Source: Afipia sp. GAS231
GTDB taxonomy: Bacteria; Pseudomonadota; Alphaproteobacteria; Rhizobiales; Xanthobacteraceae
Assembly (NCBI RefSeq): GCF_900103365.1
Contig: NZ_LT629703.1
Location: 3,286,001-3,350,000 of the forward strand
Length of the DNA: 64,000 nt
Direction of reading: 5' to 3'
The translations under genes and the position numbers were made by a program. Below are positions 63,380 to 64,000 of this stretch, in pieces (the stretch's first letter is position 1; each line of letters starts with the position of its first letter). The notes beneath the pieces are model-generated. The model worked only from the letters and a program-made list of their open reading frames with translations. It did no database searches and was not told where the DNA came from.

Positions 63380-64000
63380 TCTGAACGAAGATACCATCAC
63401 CGACGCCGTGCTGGCCCGGTTCGCGGAAACTCCCGATCGGCGATTGAAGCTGCTGGTGCAGGCGCTGGTGCGTCATCTGCATGGCTTCGTGCGGGAAACC
63501 GAGCCGACCTTCGAGGAGTGGCGCGTTGCCATCGATTTTCTGACCCGCACCGGCCAGATGTGCTCGGACGTCAGACAAGAGTTCATTCTGCTTTCCGATG
63601 TGCTCGGCGTTTCGATGCTGGTGGATGCGATCAACCATCGCCAGCCCGAGGGCGCGACCGAGACCACTGTCCTTGGCCCCTTCCACGTCGTCGGCGCGCC
63701 GCAGCCCGCGCATGGCGCGGATATCTCGGCCGGCCTGCCGGGTGAAAAACTTCTGGTCGAGGGCACCGTGGTGGCGGCGTCAGGCGAACCCGTCTCCGGG
63801 GCTGTGGTGGAAGTCTGGTCGGCGGATCAGGACGGGTTTTATGATGTGCAGCGCTCCGATCTGGATGGTTCAGCACTGCGCGCAACGTTCCGCGCGGATC
63901 AGGCCGGGCGGTTTCATTTCTGGACCCTGATGCCGGCGCACTACCCGATTCCGGCTGACGGCCCGGTGGGGGATCTATTGGGCGCCACCGCCCGTCATCC
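63372..64000 (+). CDS. Hydroxyquinol 1,2-dioxygenase (partial, runs off the right edge)
   Basis: ATG 63372 (MYDLNEDTITDAVLARFAET) lies inside the end of the maleylacetate reductase gene, an eight-base overlap in another frame. 209 codons are visible and open. The intradiol dioxygenase signs are TETTVLGPFHVVGAPQPAHG, two iron-ligand tyrosines (Tyr157 in DGFYDVQ, Tyr191 in MPAHYPIP) and the loop DGPVGDLLGATARHP. The two iron-ligand histidines should follow within about 15 residues beyond the window. It cleaves hydroxyquinol between carbons 1 and 2 to maleylacetate. Completes the lower pathway. Confidence 0.93.
   Translation, partial: MYDLNEDTITDAVLARFAETPDRRLKLLVQALVRHLHGFVRETEPTFEEWRVAIDFLTRTGQMCSDVRQEFILLSDVLGVSMLVDAINHRQPEGATETTVLGPFHVVGAPQPAHGADISAGLPGEKLLVEGTVVAASGEPVSGAVVEVWSADQDGFYDVQRSDLDGSALRATFRADQAGRFHFWTLMPAHYPIPADGPVGDLLGATARH

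Noticed and set aside
61667..63400. 577-codon minus-strand open frame opposite the MFS and maleylacetate reductase genes
   Set aside because: It crosses two well-defined plus-strand genes and has shadow-like Arg/Gly composition.

Overview
The window is a GC-rich chromosomal segment that reads as a Bradyrhizobium-type alphaproteobacterium (Nitrobacteraceae). Three things point there: the core gene order (secA / parvulin PPIase / argJ / mutT; lysC-ptsP-prfA-prmC-DUF4167; phbA-phbB beside phaR), many Bradyrhizobium-like accessory proteins, and at least five families of short palindromic intergenic repeats of the kind that litter these genomes. I see no rRNA, tRNA, CRISPR array, insertion sequence or prophage.

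0-10.4 kb: 5' end of secA on the minus strand, then a periplasmic parvulin PPIase, argJ, mutT, a BioC/NDUFAF5-like methyltransferase, a NIPSNAP protein, comF, a tightly coupled grxC-nitrilase-DUF1178 trio, two drug/metabolite transporters, ubiG and a PH-domain membrane protein. 10.5-20.8 kb: lysC, ptsP (EI-Ntr), prfA, prmC, a DUF4167 protein with a polyasparagine tract, a methyltransferase, gloB, a DUF985 cupin and a flavin reductase. 20.8-35.9 kb: an EamA transporter, the PHB genes phbB and phbA with phaR reading away, a PAS-GGDEF-EAL protein with a degenerate cyclase site, rpmF, mtgA, ispA, a secreted caspase-like protein and a CPA1 antiporter. 36-43 kb: a tauD-Rieske oxygenase-orphan solute-binding-protein operon, ispG and a sulfurtransferase.

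43.3-50 kb is accessory: two tiny proteins, a Crp-family regulator, a lone receiver protein, an autotransporter remnant, then an electrophile/redox set (LysR regulator, small unknown, pirin, DoxX, Old Yellow Enzyme). The doxX and OYE promoters share a 33-bp element with an ATC-N9-GAT core exactly the same distance before each start codon; a third core lies just before the LysR gene. 50-57.3 kb: a B12-type radical SAM protein with a 71-residue WWW-motif neighbour, a hydroxyisobutyrate-dehydrogenase-like enzyme, a cell-wall trio (VanX-like dipeptidase, amidase, unknown secreted protein) and a second LysR regulator.

57.4-64 kb is a gamma-resorcylate (2,6-dihydroxybenzoate) degradation operon. 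A MarR repressor gene is divergent from a single-component FAD hydroxylase, gamma-resorcylate decarboxylase (all zinc ligands and the catalytic His conserved), an aromatic-acid MFS transporter, maleylacetate reductase and hydroxyquinol 1,2-dioxygenase, which runs off the right edge. A perfect 14-bp-arm palindrome sits in the divergent promoter region. Together the genes import gamma-resorcylate, decarboxylate it to resorcinol, hydroxylate that to hydroxyquinol, cleave the ring to maleylacetate and reduce it to 3-oxoadipate.
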